This document shows, in pieces, positions 1 to 8,774 of a stretch of 64,000 bases of DNA. A program made the position numbers and the translations under genes. Origin of the DNA: Salinibacterium sp. SWN167. GTDB taxonomy: Bacteria > Actinomycetota > Actinomycetes > Actinomycetales > Microbacteriaceae. The notes under the pieces were generated by a model. It did not search any database. It was given only the letters and a program-made list of their open reading frames with translations, and had not been told where the DNA came from. How positions within the stretch are numbered: position 1 is the stretch's first letter; each line of letters starts with the position of its first letter. The stretch is from the NCBI RefSeq assembly GCF_015864665.1, contig NZ_JADYWU010000001.1, positions 806,001 to 870,000 on the forward strand, in the 5' to 3' direction.

Positions 1-1
1 C

Positions 2-1129
2 GGTGGGGCACTCCTTCAACTTTCCGTATTTGCACTCGGAATCATGCCGTACATCACGGCCTCGATCATTGTGCAACTACTTCGTGTGGTCATCCCACAC
101 TTTGAAACTCTTCACAAAGAGGGCCAGTCTGGCCAGGCAACGCTGACTCAGTACACGCGTTACCTCACAATCGCTCTCGCGATTCTCCAGTCCACGACAT
201 TGATCACTGTCGCGCGAAGTGGTGCACTGTTCCAGTCGGCTGGTGCTCCCGAATGTAGCCAACTCATCACCAACGATGCGTGGTACGCGATCTTGCTCAT
301 GGTCATCACCATGACCGCAGGAACCGGCCTCATCATGTGGATGGGAGAGCTCGTCACTGAGCGCGGTATCGGTAACGGTATGTCGCTGTTGATCTTCACC
401 TCGATCGCTGCAACGTTCCCGAGCGCACTCTGGGGCATCTACGTGGCTAGCGGCATCGAGACGTTCGTTCTTGTGCTGCTCATGGGCATCCTAATCATGG
501 CGGCCGTTGTATTTGTCGAGCAGTCGCAACGGCGCATCCCTGTGCAGTACGCCAAGCGCATGGTGGGCCGTCGTACCTACGGTGGTAACAACACCTACAT
601 TCCGATCAAGGTCAATATGGCCGGCGTGATCCCCGTGATCTTCGCTTCGTCGTTGCTCTACCTCCCCGCCTTGATTGCACAGTTCAACCAGCCACAAGCT
701 GGCGAAACCTCTGCAGCATGGGTTGTCTGGGTCCAGAACAATCTGGTTTCAGGCGATAGCCCGATCTACATGATCGGTTACTTCCTGCTGATTGTGGGCT
801 TCACCTACTTCTACGTTGCGATTACCTTCAACCCTGAAGAAGTCGCAGATAACATGAAGAAGTACGGTGGCTTCATTCCTGGTATCCGTGCCGGTCGACC
901 GACCGCCGAATACCTCGATTACGTCTTGACTCGCGTCACCTTGCCTGGTTCTTTGTACCTAGGCCTCGTGGCAATGATCCCTTTGATTGCATTCGTAGTC
1001 ATCGGGGCCAACCAGAATTTCCCATTCGGCGGAGCTAGCATCCTGATTATCGTTGGCGTCGGTCTTGAGACCGTCAAGCAAATCGATTCGCAGCTGCAGC
1101 AGCGCCATTACGAAGGTTTGTTGCGTTGA
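2..1129 (+). CDS. secY: Protein translocase subunit SecY (5'-truncated by window edge)
   Basis: SecY forms the membrane channel through which the Sec system exports unfolded proteins. The open frame is in phase from base 2, so the gene begins outside the window; about 375 residues are visible against a usual length near 440. Visible family signs are the successive hydrophobic segments, the cytoplasmic loop containing QRRIPVQYAKR, the NPEEVADNMKKYGGFIPGIR stretch, and the RPT..YLDYVLTR segment before the last helices. It ends LLR and its TGA stop overlaps the TTG start of adk by four bases, the classic secY-adk junction. The internal methionine at base 44 is not the real start, because SecY-like sequence continues upstream of it. 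Identification is secure. Confidence 0.97.
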   Translation, partial: GGALLQLSVFALGIMPYITASIIVQLLRVVIPHFETLHKEGQSGQATLTQYTRYLTIALAILQSTTLITVARSGALFQSAGAPECSQLITNDAWYAILLMVITMTAGTGLIMWMGELVTERGIGNGMSLLIFTSIAATFPSALWGIYVASGIETFVLVLLMGILIMAAVVFVEQSQRRIPVQYAKRMVGRRTYGGNNTYIPIKVNMAGVIPVIFASSLLYLPALIAQFNQPQAGETSAAWVVWVQNNLVSGDSPIYMIGYFLLIVGFTYFYVAITFNPEEVADNMKKYGGFIPGIRAGRPTAEYLDYVLTRVTLPGSLYLGLVAMIPLIAFVVIGANQNFPFGGASILIIVGVGLETVKQIDSQLQQRHYEGLLR

Positions 1130-1725
1130 CACGACTTCTCTTGATTGGTCCCCCTGGTGCTGGAAAAGGCACCCAGGCCGCTCGTCTTGCCGAGATCTAC
1201 GGCGTTCCTGCAATTTCTACTGGTGACATTTTTCGCAGCAATGTGAAGAACGGCACGGAGCTCGGGAACAAAGCCAAAGCATTTATGGATGCCGGCGACA
1301 ATGTTCCTGACTCGCTCACGAACGCATTGATTCGTGATCGTCTCGAAGAGCCAGACGCCAAGCAGGGCTTCCTGCTCGACGGCTACCCTCGCACGACCGA
1401 TCAGGTCCGCGAGCTTGACGAATTTCTGGCAAGCCACGGTGCTGCGCTTGATGTTGTCGTCGAACTCGAAGCGGATCCTGATGTCGTTGTGGACCGCCTT
1501 CGTAAGCGCGCGCTCGAACAGGGCCGCAGCGATGATACCGAAGAGGTAGTTCGTCACCGTCTTGAGGTCTACAGCGAACAGACTGCTCCGCTCGTGAAGG
1601 TCTACGCGGACCGCGGCGTGCTTGTCACGATCGATGCTCTTGGCGAAATTGACGCGGTCACTGCGCGAATCACCGAAGCTCTTTTCGATCGCGGTATTTC
1701 TGCCACTGATGCGGGTTCTCGCTAA
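1126..1725 (+). CDS. adk: Adenylate kinase
   Basis: Interconverts ATP + AMP and 2 ADP in the cytosol. The 199-residue protein starts with the Walker A loop GPPGAGKGTQ (residues about 8-17), has the AMP-binding region STGDIFR, the DGYPRT motif (about residues 85-90) and an RSDDTEEVVRHRL lid/return segment. It is the short-lid form, slightly longer at the C-terminus than the minimal enzyme. The TTG start overlaps the secY stop, so it is translationally coupled. In many relatives map (methionine aminopeptidase) and infA follow; here map is absent and a mannitol locus intervenes. Confidence 0.96.
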   Translation: MTRLLLIGPPGAGKGTQAARLAEIYGVPAISTGDIFRSNVKNGTELGNKAKAFMDAGDNVPDSLTNALIRDRLEEPDAKQGFLLDGYPRTTDQVRELDEFLASHGAALDVVVELEADPDVVVDRLRKRALEQGRSDDTEEVVRHRLEVYSEQTAPLVKVYADRGVLVTIDALGEIDAVTARITEALFDRGISATDAGSR

Positions 1726-1800
1726 AACTCTGATTGGTGGCTAGCGCCGTTAGCAGCGTGTTCTGCGCCGTGAGTTGTTATCCATCCTGACGATTAGGGG

Positions 1801-2411
1801 ATAGCGGTCGCTATCCACAGCGTCGGGAAACCGGCTGAGCGGCGCGATTTCATCATCGCGATCGTCGTTCTGGCCCTAGCTTTCGTCATCGCCGCAGAGC
1901 TTCATCAGGCTTGAGCAGGCTACGGACACATCGAACAGAAGGATCGAGTGATCGGGGCGCGAGTCGAGCTCATCGTTGAAAGTTGGGCCTGAAAGCGCGG
2001 GCGGGAGGCGCGCGAGGTGCGTGAGGATTCCCTCTGCCTCGAAACAACAAGCGCCGAACTAACAGAGGTGTTCGCCGTGGCGGCAACAATCACCGCGACA
2101 AATAGTGCCGGCACGACAATGGAATCCGTTGCCAACTCTCTCTCGGCATGTGCTTCGCGTTTTATACTCTCGACGACGCAGACGCCCTTTGCGGTCAAGA
2201 TGTTGCGGGATGCGTGACATTCGTCGATCTCTCCACGGCGCGCTACGACGCCCAGACAAATCAAAAGCCCTATATGAACGAATGGCAGCGCACTGGGCTG
2301 GAGTAGGAGATCGTGGCGGTTTGCTTCGCTCTTACAAATCTCGAGGGCTGGGCAGTCGAACAGACGGTGTGGGGTGACGAATACGAATACTGGGAGCTCG
2401 CCGCCTACTGA
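1801..2411 (+). pseudogene. Remnant of a membrane-anchored protein gene, several stops and a frameshift
   Basis: No intact gene is evident between adk and mtlR, but protein-like sequence is. From base 1801 one frame reads a charged stretch (VGKPAERRD), then a hydrophobic helix (FIIAIVVLALAFVIAAE), stops at TGA 1912, continues in the same frame through a second TGA at 1990 and on to about base 2145. After that the neighbouring frame takes over (FAFYTLDDADALCGQDVAG... to PYMNEWQRTGLE), meets TAG at 2304, and continues in frame to EYEYWELAAY and a final TGA at 2411. That is three in-frame stops and one frameshift in what looks like a single-helix protein with an extracytoplasmic domain. The family was not recognised. 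The rest of the 1726-2512 gap shows nothing convincing. An antisense frame on the minus strand (1920-2483) is judged a shadow. Confidence 0.45.
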
Positions 2412-2512
2412 TTCGCCTGCACAGGCGGACGAAAAAAAGACGGTTCGCGACTGGCGCATCGCAATCGGGTTCACTCCGCGCACGATCTCGCAGAAATTAT
2501 TGCCCCTGATCG

Positions 2513-4447
2513 CTAGCTTTCGATGCCTCGAACTAGTTCATCGATAAATGTGGGAAAGTCGACCGCTTTCTTGACGAGTTGCTGCACATACTCACGGTCA
2601 GAAAAGACCGTTACGAATTGGTCGAACACTGTTTGGAACGTTGTGCGACCGGCAGCGCTGAAGGCGATCAAGGCGATCACGTTGACCTTGTTTTCACCCC
2701 ATGGCATCGGCGTTTCATTGATGACGATGCTGATTGCCGTGCGGTGAGCGTTCATGGTCATCGCATGGGGAACAGCCAGGGTGTCGGTGAAGGCCGTGGA
2801 TGACATGCGTTCGCGTTCGATCGCGCCTGTGATGTAGCCGTGGTCAATAACGCCGGCTTCGATCATCCGATGTCCAAGGGCGGCGATCATCGCTTCCTCG
2901 CTCGGGGCGGTAAAGTTGCGCAAGAACAGCGCGGGGTCAAAGAAGCGCAGGAGTTCATCGGTGAGTTCACGCCGGCGACGCAGCCGACGGATGCGACCGA
3001 TCGTGCGACGGATCGCATCCACATCGGTTTCGGTCAAGAACGGTTGAATCAGCACAACGTTGTCAGCGAACGACCGCAGATCGATGGTGGTCAAAACGAG
3101 ATCGGTGGAGAGCTCAGCGAGGTCGACATCGGTTCGAGTGATCACGATGCGAAGTTGCAGCTCGTCGCCGAGCACGGCTTCGATTCGCTCTCGCAAGATG
3201 ACGTGGAGGTCATGGTAGTTGGGGCATACGAGCGCGGCTGTCAGTCGCACCTCGCGCTTCGCCTGACGCTCGAGGTGCGAGCCAACGTGAAGGGCAATGT
3301 AGGAAATCTCGTCGTCGTGAATCGTGATGCCTTCATCGCGTTGCACTTCCGCCGCGATGAACACTGCGAGTTCGTAGATCATCGGATAAGTGGTCTTGAT
3401 TGACCGCGTCATGGGGTTGCGCGAGTAGGAGAGGTCTTGCGCGCGAAGGATGAGATTGCGCACGTGCAATGACAGCCTCATGATGAAGTCGTCGTCGTCA
3501 AGGTCAATGAGGTATTCCTCGCCAACGTGCTTCACGGTGCGGCGAACGCGAGAGGTGAGTTCCTCTAGATCGACATCCGCAGGCGAATCGGGGCTTGCGA
3601 CGCGGGTAATGACGCGCGTAGTGAGCAGGAGCTCGATCTCATTAAGGTCGTCTTCTCGCAGATTCGCGCCGAAGTGCGACGTGATGAGCGCCGCGAGGTC
3701 GATGGAAAAGGCTGCCGATTCTTTGGAGAGGGTTGGCGCGGTGCTCAGAGCTGGGGGAGAGCTTGCGTCATCCGCAGTGTCCTGATCGCGCGGGAGCGTG
3801 CGGTCTGCAGCAATTGCAACGTGGAGCAAGACATGGTTAATCCCATATTCGTTGACAAAATACCCGTGGGAGTCGAGGAGCTCGAGCAGTGAAGTCTTAA
3901 ACGAGCGGAGATCGGACGACTCAAATTCACGCTGAATACTCTCGAGTTCAAGAAAACCCTGGGATTCTTCGTGACGGAACATCTTGCTGAGCAGCCGACG
4001 AAGGTTGGGCTCCGTTCCTGACAAGATGACGAGCGGCCCGCGCCGAGTGAGCGTTAACCCTGATTCCTCTACGGCTGCCTTGATCTTTCGCAGGTCGGCT
4101 TCGATAGTCGACTCGCTGACGAAAAAGCTATCGGCGAGGGCGTGAATGTCTGTGCCGTCAGGAGCATCGCCAAGGCGACGAACAAGATGGTACTGGCGAT
4201 CGCGGGGGCGTTCTGCCTCGCGATTTGATGCGCCCTTGAGGAACTCTGCGTAGTTCTCGCGGTTGAGGCGATAGCCGGCCGTCGATGACTCGATGACCTC
4301 AAGAGGAAGCGCTGAGGACTTCACCGCAGTGACGTAACTGCGCACGCTGCGCGTAGTGACGCCAAGTTTGTCAGCAAGCTCGGCAGCGGTCACCCACGCC
4401 TCGGCTTGAGCGAGGTAGTCGATGAGTCGTGCGTGATTGGCAAGCAT
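2513..4447 (-). CDS. mtlR: PRD-containing PTS regulator of the mannitol operon (MtlR/BglG type)
   Basis: A 644-residue transcription activator controlled by PTS phosphorylation. Domains in order: DNA-binding HTH (about 1-70, ELADKLGVTTRSVRSYV), a second helix-turn-helix/Mga-like segment (about 85-155), two PTS regulation domains (about 185-280 with His209, and about 300-400 with His328 and His387), a GatB-like EIIB domain (about 400-490) with Cys408, and a C-terminal EIIA domain (about 510-644) whose phosphorylatable histidine is His561 in LAVPHA. This is the full MtlR layout of Gram-positive bacteria, where EI/HPr phosphorylate the PRDs and the mannitol enzymes modulate the EIIB/EIIA domains. 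It is divergent from the mannitol PTS genes, so control of that operon is the natural role. Confidence 0.9.
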   Translation of the reverse strand: MLANHARLIDYLAQAEAWVTAAELADKLGVTTRSVRSYVTAVKSSALPLEVIESSTAGYRLNRENYAEFLKGASNREAERPRDRQYHLVRRLGDAPDGTDIHALADSFFVSESTIEADLRKIKAAVEESGLTLTRRGPLVILSGTEPNLRRLLSKMFRHEESQGFLELESIQREFESSDLRSFKTSLLELLDSHGYFVNEYGINHVLLHVAIAADRTLPRDQDTADDASSPPALSTAPTLSKESAAFSIDLAALITSHFGANLREDDLNEIELLLTTRVITRVASPDSPADVDLEELTSRVRRTVKHVGEEYLIDLDDDDFIMRLSLHVRNLILRAQDLSYSRNPMTRSIKTTYPMIYELAVFIAAEVQRDEGITIHDDEISYIALHVGSHLERQAKREVRLTAALVCPNYHDLHVILRERIEAVLGDELQLRIVITRTDVDLAELSTDLVLTTIDLRSFADNVVLIQPFLTETDVDAIRRTIGRIRRLRRRRELTDELLRFFDPALFLRNFTAPSEEAMIAALGHRMIEAGVIDHGYITGAIERERMSSTAFTDTLAVPHAMTMNAHRTAISIVINETPMPWGENKVNVIALIAFSAAGRTTFQTVFDQFVTVFSDREYVQQLVKKAVDFPTFIDELVRGIES

Positions 4448-4474
4448 GAGAACTCCATTCTTGCCTATGAATGT

Positions 4475-4490
4475 TTCCGCGGGGGCGGAA
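4475..4490. promoter_or_regulatory. Inverted repeat in the mtlR-PTS intergenic region (candidate operator)
   Basis: TTCCGC, four G residues, GCGGAA: a perfect 6-bp inverted repeat with a 4-bp spacer, between the divergent mtlR start (4447) and the EIIB start (4576). A TATAGA sequence at 4528-4533 downstream could be the -10 of the PTS operon, which would put the repeat upstream of the promoter, where an activator such as MtlR would bind. The assignment to MtlR is inference only. Confidence 0.35.
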
Positions 4491-4575
4491 TCTTCTCTAC
4501 TGGAACTCAGGGGACCTTCCCAGCCACTATAGATATCGAAGGTGTGAAGAAGGTTTATCGCGAGGAGGCGATCAG

Positions 4576-4908
4576 GTGTCTACAGTGCTGGTTTTGTGCG
4601 GAGCAGGTGCCTCGAGCACCTTTTTGGCACACGCACTTCGTCGACAGGCGACTGTTCGCGGTCTGCCTCATACCTTTACCCCCGCGAGCGTTGCAGCGCT
4701 GAGTATGCCTCTCACTTCTGTGGATGTCGTGCTGGTGAGCTCCCACGTTGCAGATTTCTTCGACCAGGCAGCAATTGCCGCCGCCGCGATTGGTGCGAAA
4801 GCGATCCAACTTCCGGCCCTGAACTTTGATGCAGCTGGCGCAAATATTGCCCTCGACCTCCTTGATTCCTTCCCTCAAGTAACGACAGAAAGCAGCAACA
4901 ATGGCTGA
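4576..4908 (+). CDS. Solitary PTS EIIB component, lactose/cellobiose-like fold
   Basis: A 110-residue stand-alone EIIB. The N-terminus VSTVLVLCGAGASSTF carries the phosphorylatable cysteine (Cys8) followed by the small Gly/Ser-rich P-loop of the lactose/chitobiose EIIB fold. The chosen GTG start at 4576 is preceded by a GAGG Shine-Dalgarno sequence about 8 bases upstream; the longer frame reaching back to 4471 has no support and would bury Cys8 inside an Arg-rich leader. It overlaps ptsH by 8 bases and heads the mannitol operon. MtlA already carries its own EIIB domain and no lactose-type EIIC or EIIA is nearby, so a regulatory phosphocarrier role is possible. The substrate is unknown. Confidence 0.75.
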   Translation: MSTVLVLCGAGASSTFLAHALRRQATVRGLPHTFTPASVAALSMPLTSVDVVLVSSHVADFFDQAAIAAAAIGAKAIQLPALNFDAAGANIALDLLDSFPQVTTESSNNG

Positions 4909-5167
4909 ACAAACTATTCGGGTGGCTTCGGCACACGGGCTTCACGCTCGTCCCGCATCACTCTTCACCCAGGCGGCAGCTGCCTCTGGACTCGACGTCA
5001 CTATCGCCAAAGGCGACAAGTCGGTAAATGCCTCAAGCATCCTGAGCGTCATCTCGCTCGGCGTCACGCATGGCGACGAGGTCACCATTGCCGCTGAAGG
5101 CGAGGGCGCCGATGCCGTTATCGCCACCCTGACCGAAATTCTCAGTACCGATCACGACGAGAGCTAG
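4901..5167 (+). CDS. ptsH: Phosphocarrier protein HPr
   Basis: HPr passes phosphate from enzyme I to the EIIA proteins of all PTS sugars. The 88-residue protein has the active-site motif GLHARPAS with His15, and the regulatory-site sequence NASSIL with Ser46. It overlaps the preceding EIIB gene and is followed by mtlA, so the general phosphocarrier appears to be produced with the mannitol-specific proteins. Enzyme I (ptsI) is not in this window. HPr kinase is generally missing in actinobacteria, so Ser46 should not be read as proof of CcpA-type control. Confidence 0.95.
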   Translation: MAEQTIRVASAHGLHARPASLFTQAAAASGLDVTIAKGDKSVNASSILSVISLGVTHGDEVTIAAEGEGADAVIATLTEILSTDHDES

Positions 5168-5224
5168 TCGTGTTCGGCCGCTTCCCTCGCAGTATCCTCA
5201 CATCACAGATATCGGAGTAAAACA

Positions 5225-6754
5225 ATGACAACGTCGTCTACGACCGCCAAGAGTGGCGGTGCGCGCGTAGGGGTCCAGAAATTTGGAACCTTCGTTAGCG
5301 GAATGGTGATGCCCAACATTGCGGCATTCATCGCTTGGGGCTTTATCACTGCACTGTTCATCCAAACAGGTTGGTTGCCGTTGCTCGGCATCGACCCGGT
5401 CTGGGTTCAGCAGCTTGGTGGCTGGAGCCTTGACCCCGAGGTAACAAACACGGGCCTCGTCGGTCCGATGATCATTTACCTACTTCCCTTGCTCATCGCT
5501 AACACCGGTGGCCGCATGGTTTACGGAACCCGCGGTGGAGTTATTGGAACCATCGCGACGATGGGTGTCATCATTGGCGCCGGTATCCCGATGTTCCTGG
5601 GCGCCATGATCGTTGGTCCCGGTGCTGCGTGGGTCATGAAGAAGATCGACTCACTCTGGGAGGGAAAGATTCGTCCTGGTTTCGAGATGCTCGTCGACAA
5701 CTTCGCTGGTGGAATCGTTGGCATGCTGCTCGCGATTGCGTCATTCTTCCTGATCGCTCCGCTCGTCACGGCGATCAGCAACGGTCTCGAAGCGGTTATC
5801 GCGTTCCTTGTTGACAACAGCCTGCTGCCTTTGGCAAGCGTTTTCGTTGAGCCCGGCAAGATCCTCTTCCTGAACAACGCCATCAACCACGGTGTCTTCA
5901 CGCCGCTGGGAACGGCCGAGTCTCTTGAAAAGGGACAGTCGATCTTGTTCCTCATCGAAGCAAACCCTGGCCCCGGCCTCGGTATCCTGCTTGCCTTCTT
6001 GGTATTCGGTGTTGGTCTGCTGCGTGCGAGCGCTCCTGGTGCCATCCTGATTCACTTCGTCGGTGGTATCCACGAGATTTACTTCCCGTACGTTTTGGCT
6101 AAGCCGCTGCTCGTTGTTGCAGCAATCGCTGGTGGAGCAACTGGTGTTCTCACGAACGTCATCTTCCAGTCGGGTCTGCGCGCTCCGGCATCACCGGGCT
6201 CGATCATTGCGGTTCTCGCCCAGACGCCTCCCGGAAGCATCGTTGGCGTATTGCTGTCGGTTGTATTCTCCGCGGCTGTCTCATTCCTGGTCGCTTCGAT
6301 CATCATTCGTGCGGGTCGTAAGCGCGACCTGGAAGCTATGGCCAACGGTGACGATGCTCTCGCAGCAGCCGTTGCTAAGAACGAGGCCAACAAGGGCAAG
6401 GGCAGCTCGGTAAGCGACCTGCTCGGAGCTGGTGCTGCAACTGCTGGTGCAACTGCTGGTGCAGCAACTGCCACGAAGATCCAGAACGTTGTGTTTGCGT
6501 GTGACGCAGGCATGGGATCGAGTGCCATGGGAGCAACCGTTCTCCGCAACAAGTTTGCGAAGGCCGGCATCGAGGGCGTCAACGTGACGAACAAGGCAAT
6601 CGCGAACCTCGATGGTTCGGAAGACCTCATCATCACGCAGAATCAACTGACTGACCGTGCCACGGAGAAAGTTCCCGGCGCAATCCATGTTTCAGTTGAT
6701 AACTTCATGAACAGTCCGAAATACGATGAAGTCGTAAACATGGTTAGCGAATAA
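5225..6754 (+). CDS. mtlA: PTS mannitol transporter subunit EIICB
   Basis: Imports mannitol while phosphorylating it to mannitol 1-phosphate. The 509-residue protein has an N-terminal EIIC membrane domain (about 15-360) containing the diagnostic GGIHEIYFPYVLAKP segment, then an Ala/Gly-rich linker (about 385-415), then an EIIB domain with the phosphocysteine Cys426 in ACDAGMGSSAMG. The EIIA domain found at the C-terminus of E. coli MtlA is absent and is supplied by the next gene, as in Bacillus and Staphylococcus. The gene follows ptsH after 57 bases, and the ATG has a GGAGT-type ribosome binding site close upstream. Confidence 0.95.
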   Translation: MTTSSTTAKSGGARVGVQKFGTFVSGMVMPNIAAFIAWGFITALFIQTGWLPLLGIDPVWVQQLGGWSLDPEVTNTGLVGPMIIYLLPLLIANTGGRMVYGTRGGVIGTIATMGVIIGAGIPMFLGAMIVGPGAAWVMKKIDSLWEGKIRPGFEMLVDNFAGGIVGMLLAIASFFLIAPLVTAISNGLEAVIAFLVDNSLLPLASVFVEPGKILFLNNAINHGVFTPLGTAESLEKGQSILFLIEANPGPGLGILLAFLVFGVGLLRASAPGAILIHFVGGIHEIYFPYVLAKPLLVVAAIAGGATGVLTNVIFQSGLRAPASPGSIIAVLAQTPPGSIVGVLLSVVFSAAVSFLVASIIIRAGRKRDLEAMANGDDALAAAVAKNEANKGKGSSVSDLLGAGAATAGATAGAATATKIQNVVFACDAGMGSSAMGATVLRNKFAKAGIEGVNVTNKAIANLDGSEDLIITQNQLTDRATEKVPGAIHVSVDNFMNSPKYDEVVNMVSE

Positions 6755-6765
6755 CAGGAGAAATC

Positions 6766-7203
6766 ATGAGCAAGGTACTCGAGCTAGACCAGATCAAAGC
6801 GGCTGGCACCGCTCGCACCAAAGAAGAAGCCATCGCTGAGGCGGCGGAGATTCTGATTGCTGCTGGCGCGGTAACGCCCGAGTACCTTGGTTTCATGAAG
6901 GCCCGTGAAGAGTTGACTTCAACGTTCATGGGTAACTTCCTAGCCATTCCGCACGGCACGAACGAGGGCAAGGACACGATCTTGTCGTCTGCGCTCTCGT
7001 TCGTGCGGTACGCGGATCCCATCGATTGGGATGGCAACGAGGTTCGCTTCGTTGTCGGCATTGCAGGCAAAGATGGCGGACACATGGACACCCTCGCTGC
7101 GGTAGCCACAATCTTTAGCGACAATGACGAAGTGCAGAAGCTCATTGACGCATCGAGCGAAGACGAGTTGCTCGGTCTTCTCTCTGAATTGAACAACGCA
7201 TGA
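6766..7203 (+). CDS. mtlF: PTS mannitol EIIA component
   Basis: Takes phosphate from HPr and passes it to the EIIB domain of MtlA. The 145-residue protein is a free-standing EIIA of the mannitol/fructose family; the phosphorylatable residue is His63 in [11 protein letters not shown], and a second conserved segment, [19 protein letters not shown], follows. A clear AGGAG lies just before the ATG. The stop overlaps the mtlD start by four bases (ATGA), indicating coupled translation. Length matches stand-alone MtlF proteins of Gram-positive bacteria. Confidence 0.95.
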   Translation: MSKVLELDQIKAAGTARTKEEAIAEAAEILIAAGAVTPEYLGFMKAREELTSTFMGNFLAIPHGTNEGKDTILSSALSFVRYADPIDWDGNEVRFVVGIAGKDGGHMDTLAAVATIFSDNDEVQKLIDASSEDELLGLLSELNNA

Positions 7204-8333
7204 AGGCCGTACATTTTGGAGCTGGCAACATCGGGCGCGGCTTCGTCGGTCTGATCCTGCACAAGGCTGGCTATGAGATCGTATTTGCGGATGTCGCAGC
7301 GGAGCTCATCGACAGCCTCGCCGCAGCGGACAGCTACCAGGTGCACGAGGTGGGCGCGGAACCCCGCACTGAGACTGTCGACAACTTCCGCGCACTCAAC
7401 AGTGCGAGCAATGAAGCTGGCGTGATCGAAGAGATCGCCACCGCCGACATGGTTACGACTGCTGTCGGCCCCAACATCCTCAAGTTTGTCGCTCCCTTGA
7501 TCGCTCAGGCGATCAAGGCTCGCGCTGATGATCTGCCGCCTCTGCAGGTGCTGGCGTGTGAGAACGCGCTCTATGCCACGAACAATCTGCGCGCCGAAGT
7601 TGCGGTCGCTGTCGATGCTGAAACGCTCGCCGCGAAAGCTATTTTTGCTAACACTGCGGTCGACCGCATCGTGCCAGCCCAGGATCCCGCTGCAGGACTC
7701 GACGTCACGGTAGAAGACTTTTTCGAGTGGGCTATTGAGAGCGCACCGTTTGGGGACAACGTTCCCGACATTGCCGACGTGCATTTCGTCGACAATCTTG
7801 AGCCCTACATCGAGCGCAAGCTCTTCACCGTCAACACTGGCCACGCTACCGTGGCGTACCACGGCTATCTTCGCGGGGCGGAGACACTTTCCGCCGCGAT
7901 GGCGATCCCTGAGGTTGCGGCGGAGGTCGATGCCGTCTTGGCGGAGACCAGCGCCATGCTTGTCGCCAAGCACGGCTTTGATGCTGCTGACCACGCCGAC
8001 TATGTCGCGACGTGTACTCGTCGATTTAGCAACCCTCACCTGCCGGACACTCCGGAGCGCGTTGGCCGTAGTCCGCTGCGCAAGTTGTCGCGCAACGAAC
8101 GCTTTATCAGCCCTGCCAGCGAATTGGCAGCATCGGGAACGACTCCTCACGCGATCCTGCGTGCGGTCGGTGCCGCGATGCAGTTCACCGTGGCTGAAGA
8201 CCCCGAAAGTGTGCGGATGATGGAGCTGCGGTCGTCGCTCACCGCCCCCGAATTCGTCACCGAAGTTATGGGACTGCGCGAGGGCGATGCTCTCTATGCC
8301 GCTGCAGTCGAAACTGTTAGCGCGCAATCTTAG
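7200..8333 (+). CDS. mtlD: Mannitol-1-phosphate 5-dehydrogenase
   Basis: Oxidises mannitol 1-phosphate to fructose 6-phosphate with NAD+, feeding imported mannitol into glycolysis. The 377-residue protein begins with the dinucleotide-binding motif [14 protein letters not shown] and has the family's polyol dehydrogenase C-terminal half, including the [16 protein letters not shown] segment that carries active-site residues. Its length agrees with the E. coli enzyme (382). It is the last gene of the mannitol operon; infA follows after about 140 bases and probably has its own promoter. Confidence 0.95.
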   Translation: MKAVHFGAGNIGRGFVGLILHKAGYEIVFADVAAELIDSLAAADSYQVHEVGAEPRTETVDNFRALNSASNEAGVIEEIATADMVTTAVGPNILKFVAPLIAQAIKARADDLPPLQVLACENALYATNNLRAEVAVAVDAETLAAKAIFANTAVDRIVPAQDPAAGLDVTVEDFFEWAIESAPFGDNVPDIADVHFVDNLEPYIERKLFTVNTGHATVAYHGYLRGAETLSAAMAIPEVAAEVDAVLAETSAMLVAKHGFDAADHADYVATCTRRFSNPHLPDTPERVGRSPLRKLSRNERFISPASELAASGTTPHAILRAVGAAMQFTVAEDPESVRMMELRSSLTAPEFVTEVMGLREGDALYAAAVETVSAQS

Positions 8334-8340
8334 CCCCAAC

Positions 8341-8370
8341 TTGGTGAAACGCCCGGGATTAGCGTAGGCT
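8341..8370 (+). promoter_or_regulatory. Candidate promoter for infA and the downstream ribosomal genes
   Basis: TTGGTG (8341-8346), an 18-base spacer and TAGGCT (8365-8370), placed right after the mtlD stop. The -10 fits the actinobacterial TANNNT pattern. A dedicated promoter is expected here, since essential translation genes should not depend on a mannitol-regulated transcript. No experimental support is available. Confidence 0.4.
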
Positions 8371-8477
8371 TTCTCTTTGGTGTTTCAGGCCGTTTTTTTC
8401 GCGCCTTGGCTTTCTCGAAAGTCACTCACCACAATCTACGCAGACCAGCGAACCCCACTTATAGCGACGAAGAGGCT

Positions 8478-8699
8478 ATGGCCAAAAAAGACGGTGTCAT
8501 TGAGATCGAAGGAGCAGTAGTCGAGGCTCTGCCCAACGCGATGTTTCGTGTTGAGTTGACGAACGGCCACGTTGTGCTCGCGCACATCTCCGGCAAAATG
8601 CGACAGAACTACATTCGAATCCTTCCGGAGGACCGTGTAGTTGTAGAGCTGAGCCCGTATGACCTGACTCGCGGCCGCATCACCTACCGCTACAAGTAG
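8478..8699 (+). CDS. infA: Translation initiation factor IF-1
   Basis: IF-1 occupies the ribosomal A site during initiation. The 73-residue product starts [14 protein letters not shown] and ends RITYRYK, matching the highly conserved family over its whole length (S1-type OB fold). The frame is open further upstream to 8406, but the ATG at 8478 gives the canonical N-terminus. It opens the infA-rpmJ-rpsM-rpsK-rpoA-rplQ set, which in most relatives directly follows adk-map. Confidence 0.97.
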   Translation: MAKKDGVIEIEGAVVEALPNAMFRVELTNGHVVLAHISGKMRQNYIRILPEDRVVVELSPYDLTRGRITYRYK

Positions 8700-8774
8700 A
8701 CCGCGCTGGAAAGTAACGTCCACGCTGCCCTTGCGGGCTAGTGGAACGACGACAGCGATTCACAAGGAAAAATA

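Noticed and set aside
1920-2483. 187-codon minus-strand frame in the adk-mtlR gap as a real gene
   Set aside because: The plus strand shows the more protein-like reading (membrane helix, biased codons), though interrupted; the antisense frame has no ribosome binding site or promoter that I can see.
1726-2512. Insertion sequence as the cause of the adk-mtlR debris
   Set aside because: No transposase-like sequence, terminal inverted repeats or target duplications were found.
4901-5167. HPr Ser46 as evidence for HPr-kinase/CcpA catabolite repression
   Set aside because: The site is conserved in sequence, but HPr kinase is generally lacking in actinobacteria and none is seen here.
6744-8339. 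531-codon open frame on the minus strand opposite mtlF and mtlD
   Set aside because: The plus strand carries unmistakable MtlF and MtlD; long antisense frames are expected in high-GC coding DNA with GNC codons.
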